35,880 nt of DNA, taken from positions 1 through 35,880 of the forward strand of contig DATJHM010000033.1 of the NCBI GenBank assembly GCA_035493895.1. The letters are read 5' to 3'. The position numbers and the translations under genes were made by a program. Shown piece after piece: positions 32,674 to 35,880 of this stretch; the stretch's first letter is position 1; every line of letters starts with the position of its first letter. The notes below the pieces were generated by a model that was given only the letters and a program-made list of their open reading frames with translations, did no database searches and was not told the DNA's origin. The DNA comes from DATJHM01 sp035493895. Its GTDB lineage: Bacteria; Chloroflexota; Ktedonobacteria; Ktedonobacterales; Ktedonobacteraceae.

Positions 32674-32910
32674 TCACCCCTCCCGTACTTCCGAGTCTCT
32701 AATGAGCAAGAGGAGCGTTGACTCGAATCGCTCCACCACGATGCGCAATTGAATATCTGATATCGTCTGCTCCAGCTTATGCAAACTATTGAGAAAGATC
32801 CAGAGGCTGACATTGGCACTCACGTCAGCATCCAGAAACTTCGCGAATGAGCCGTCACCGCTATGAATGAGCCTACAGATATATAAGAACCGCCGCTTCG
32901 ATAAATTCAC
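32674..32910 (-). CDS. Small hypothetical protein downstream of the RHS gene
   Basis: A 78-codon leftward frame starts at GTG 32910, 28 bp after the RHS stop, and encodes LSKRRFLYICRLIHSGDGSF, then ANVSLWIFLNSLHKLEQTI and RIVVERFESTLLLLI. Amphipathic helices are likely. A GAGGTG lies about 16 bases upstream, too far for a good ribosome binding site. Position alone would fit an immunity gene, but decayed sequence is just as likely. Confidence 0.3.
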   Translation of the reverse strand: MNLSKRRFLYICRLIHSGDGSFAKFLDADVSANVSLWIFLNSLHKLEQTISDIQLRIVVERFESTLLLLIRDSEVREG

Positions 32911-32938
32911 GTAATTTATCTTAATTCACCTCACAACG

Positions 32939-35400
32939 TCATTTTGAGCTCATCCTCCTTTTAACGTTTTTGTACAATATTTCTATATTTATTTCTATAT
33001 TTATCTTTATTTTATTCTGAAATACTTCCATTAACCTTCCAAGAACAAATCTAATGATCGTTACTATATTGTGGAGTGTAGTAGAACCATCGTCCATAGG
33101 ATTTCTCCCAATGCCAAATACTCTTTTACAAAGTAAAATGCCATCCTGCATATCTTCCACTTGTAAAAAATTGGTGCCAATTCTTATCTCAGGAAAGTAA
33201 TACTTCAGACGAGTCAAAACAGCTATGACAAGTAAAGCATGTAAAGACCAAAGGGTGTTCCAAGCCAAATATCCTTGATATTCTTCGCTACCACCAGCTA
33301 TAAGTTCCTCTAGGCTAAGATGAAATAGCTTTGTATGGTCCTGATTACCATCCTTAACACGAAAAGCAACGGCTTTCTCTGTAATGATTGGTTCCTTCAT
33401 CTCATTTGGCAACATATTGCTATAGCCTGCTCCACTGATGGTGTTGGCAAGCGTATTGTTGCCACACGTGCCATTACCTACTGCAGGCTGCGTCCCCGAA
33501 TTGCCCGCCCAGAGTAACTGGTTTTGTTCGTCATAACAGAAGTTTTGCGTCTCACTTCCTCCAGAACTCGTCTGTCCTGGCACGGTGGCATGCGTCAAAC
33601 TGGTACTGATCACATTCCCCACTGCATCATAGGCCACTCCCTCCGAGAAAATGGTGCCACTAGACCCGCTCCCACTTTGCCAGGTCGCTGCCGTGGCCGC
33701 CGGACGCAGGTTGCCATCGACGTCGAAATGCTCGGTTGCGAGCTGCGTTCCAGTGGTGGCCTGGAAATTGATGTCGCTCACCAGACCGTAGACGTTATAA
33801 CTTTGCGTTGCCAGATTGGCTGTACTGGTGGTGGTATTACTCAAACCCGCAAGCAATCCAGTGGTACTATCGTAGGCATTGCTGAAGGTAGAGCCTGTGC
33901 TCGTACCCACCGTCGTTTGGGTAGTCACTGCCTGATCCGCCGTATTGTAGGTCTGTGTTTGTTTGTAGGTGGGCAGCGCCGTGGTCACCCCCCAAGCACT
34001 GGGGACGCTCACCTGCAACGTGGTGGTTACCAGTCGCCCTCGCTTATCATGTTGATATTGTTCCGTGACCACTGTTTTATTGCTCAAATCAGCAGGATCG
34101 TAATATGTCGTCGCCACGCTTTGTGTCAAGATTCCAACAGGAAAATCGCTGGTGCCTGCGGTCCCCAACACGCTACTATCATAGCTGTTCTGTACGAGTG
34201 GATGACTGCCACTGCTACAGGTGCCTGATCCATCGGTGGCCGGTGCCGCATCCTGGATACAACCCATTCGTCCGAGCAGATCATAGCTGACGCCAATGAT
34301 GTGCGTACCTGAGATATCTGTGAGCGCATGATCATCGGCATCGTAGGTATAGGTGTGGGTGCCACGATCAGGATCATTTAGGCTCGTCATGCGTCCCAGA
34401 TCATCATACTGGGCCGAGGTCGTCACAGTAGTGATCGTTTGACCCACTTGCGGCACCAGATCGGTGACAGCGACCGAAGTCGCTTTGTCCAGGGCATTGT
34501 ACTGGGTGGCCTGTTTTTTCACAGGGGTCAGCGTACCACCACCCTTGCCGCTCTCATCGATCGCATAGCGTGTTCGACCAAGCGCATCGATGTAAGCCAA
34601 TTGTACATGCTGATTCTCGTCCACATTGGCCTCAAGCGCATAGGTGGCACTATCTCCGTTCACACTGCCCAGCCCATAGGTCGTCGTAGATTGGTGGGAA
34701 AGGGGATCAGTGACACTGATCGTTCTGCCCAAAGCATCGAGAACGGTCATCGTTCCTCCAGGCGTGACGTTGGTGTCATCCGTTGCTCCATTGGGATCCA
34801 GCCAGGCCGTGCGGCTTGCGACGCGGAAGGGCAGGCTTTTGAATACTGAGTGCGTGGCATCGTTATACCAGGTAAAGGTTACCAGGGAATGGGTGGCATC
34901 AGGCCCAGGAGCGATCGTCTCGACGTTGCGTCCTAGACTATCATAGAAGGTGCGTGTCACGGCACTGCTGTAGAGTGACGTGTTGCCATCGATCTCCAGA
35001 CAGGGCAAGGCACTGCTATCGACACAAGCCGATTTACTGACCCTTGTGTGGTATAACTCCCTGTCTCTCCCGGCTTAATCATCTTCGTAGTGAGATTGCC
35101 GCTCCCGTCATAGCTATAGCTTTCGCCGGTCACTTGGCTATTGATATCAGTCACGCTCGTGGGTAACAAGCCCTGTGTGACATCGTAGCTCATTTGCGTG
35201 CGCTGACTGAGCGCATTCCAGGTGTCGGTGGGCAAGGCACTGGTCGCATTGTAGGCACTACAACTTGTATAGTGCGTCCCACTCCAACTGCTCGTCGGGA
35301 AAATGCTGGGAGCCGTCGCCAGAGTACACCCTTTGCTGCCAAAGGTACCCGGATTGCTCGCCTCCAGGCCATCCACGGTCGTGACCTGATTCCCTCTGGC
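32939..35400 (-). pseudogene. RHS/YD-repeat protein, truncated and frameshifted, with an unrelated C-terminal tail
   Basis: YD repeats are plain: RTFYDSLGRNVETIAPGPDA, TVLDALGRTISVTDPL, YIDALGRTRYAIDESGKG, YDDLGRMTSLNDPDRGTHTY and YDLLGRMGCIQDAAP. The N-terminal part (35400 to about 35045) lies in another frame (QMSYDVTQGLLPTSVTDINS, YDGSGNLTTKMI); a one-base shift near 35040 separates them. The 5' end is cut near 35395, with no signal peptide left. After ANTISGAGYS the RHS core stops early, and the last 159 residues (32942-33418) are unrelated and AT-rich (MLPNEMKEPIITEKAVAFRV to NVKRRMSSK). Intact RHS proteins are large cell-surface or secreted shells around a C-terminal toxin. This one is probably not made. 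Confidence 0.8.
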
Positions 35401-35672
35401 AGCGGCGGATCGAACACCTGCGCACCACCGCGCAGGCGAGCACCGCGCCACTGCTTCCCGTGGTTACCGCTTCGGCCACGCCACCACACGCGTCCCTGGT
35501 ACCGGAAACGCCCAGGGAGGATGCACGGAAGGCCGCGATCAACCAGATGATTCAAGACATCCAGCACCATCGTGAGCGGCTCCAGAACCTTGCCCATGGC
35601 TTTGGACAGGAAACGACTGAGGAACTCCAGAAAGCGGCGGCCCTCGAGCGCTTTCCTGGCTGGTTGACCTAG
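35389..35672 (+). pseudogene. C-terminal fragment of an unidentified protein
   Basis: From about 35389 the frame reads LWQRRIEHLRTTAQASTAPL, later REDARKAAINQMIQDIQHHR, and ends AAALERFPGWLT at 35672. The sequence is helical and charged and looks like the tail of a larger protein whose front was lost at the junction with the RHS relic. A transposase tail is possible; I do not recognise the family. Confidence 0.4.
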
Positions 35673-35760
35673 CAACCCCTCCTCATCGCGAAAGCTAGCC
35701 ACGCGACGCATGCCGCTCTGTGAGGCATGCCTGTGAAGGACGACAAAGGAGAAGAGACTT

Positions 35761-35880
35761 GTGAACGTGATGGTATCGTATCTGGGCCGAGCAGGGGTGA
35801 CACTCTTGCCTGTTGCCGCGCTTTTGCTCGTGGGACTGCTCCTGCTTCCCCATCTCGATGCACCCACCGGCCATTTTTTG
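35761..35880 (+). CDS. Start of a membrane or exported protein, cut by the window end
   Basis: AAAGGAG (35745-35751) precedes GTG 35761, with ATG 35770 as an alternative. The frame is open to the last base and encodes VNVMVSYLGRAGVTLLPVAA, then LLLVGLLLLPHLDAPTGHFL. A basic start followed by a long Leu/Val/Ala stretch is a signal anchor or first membrane helix. Upstream, GCATGCC/GGCATGC (35708-35730) forms a 7-bp hairpin. The function cannot be told from 40 residues. Confidence 0.6.
   Translation, partial: MNVMVSYLGRAGVTLLPVAALLLVGLLLLPHLDAPTGHFL

Noticed and set aside
1..35880. CRISPR arrays, tRNA or rRNA genes
   Set aside because: No regularly spaced repeats and no cloverleaf or rRNA-like stretches were recognised by eye; a tRNAscan or Rfam search was not possible.

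Overview
The window is most like a soil Ktedonobacteria-type Chloroflexota chromosome. This is an inference from gene content: proline/threonine-rich lipoprotein linkers, TnsA/TnsB relics, an RHS protein, membrane-anchored proteins beginning with long basic tails, and a very high load of broken mobile elements at moderate GC. No rRNA, tRNA, CRISPR array or replication origin was seen. The region is an accessory graveyard in which short islands of intact cargo genes sit between decayed transposons.

Layout. 1-594: decayed GC-rich repeats and a strong promoter/operator. 595-1900: a TetR-type regulator and a DUF4188 haem-monooxygenase-like gene that share one operator sequence, the second site being tandemly duplicated. 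2250-4128: a lipoprotein stub joined to the wreck of a Tn7-like transposon (tnsA and tnsB, both lacking their catalytic cores). 4166-6525: two large palindromes with the same core enclose an excisionase-like HTH gene, a frameshifted LuxR-type response regulator and a small membrane protein. 6747-8627: dinD, a second gene made only of the DinD C-terminal half, and a degenerate GIY-YIG-like protein. 8838-13668: a truncated integrase-core transposase, a tyrosine recombinase and a complete DDE transposase. 13808-14047: the HNH tail of a group II intron protein. 14063-15403: an MFS exporter.

15606-19157 is the best-preserved functional island. A DHA2-type drug exporter and an isochorismatase-like hydrolase form a leftward operon. 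It is transcribed divergently, from overlapping strong promoters packed with ATATATTG repeats, from a gene encoding an HTH domain fused to a citrate-synthase fold. Both the hydrolase (Cys to Gly) and the synthase (first active-site His to Asn) lack a canonical catalytic residue, which suggests a ligand-sensing regulator controlling an exporter operon.

19252-22757: a group II intron reverse transcriptase fragment, a strong promoter with an operator-like palindrome, a DUF4386 membrane protein, a highly structured 180-base RNA-like region and a membrane-anchored protein. 22951-25366: ywbE, a 200-bp MITE-like element, a GNAT relic, an oxidoreductase whose start codon appears to be ATA, and a decapitated SMP-30/gluconolactonase. 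25370-30753: a Tn3-family transposase gene broken by an inserted element with 21-bp iterons at both ends and by two frameshifts. 30975-31534: duplicated promoter-like segments, a near-perfect terminator and a small conserved-looking gene. 31535-32670 is mostly empty. 32674-35400: a truncated, frameshifted RHS protein (leftward) whose last 159 residues are an unrelated AT-rich sequence. The window ends inside a rightward gene starting at 35761 with a membrane or signal segment.
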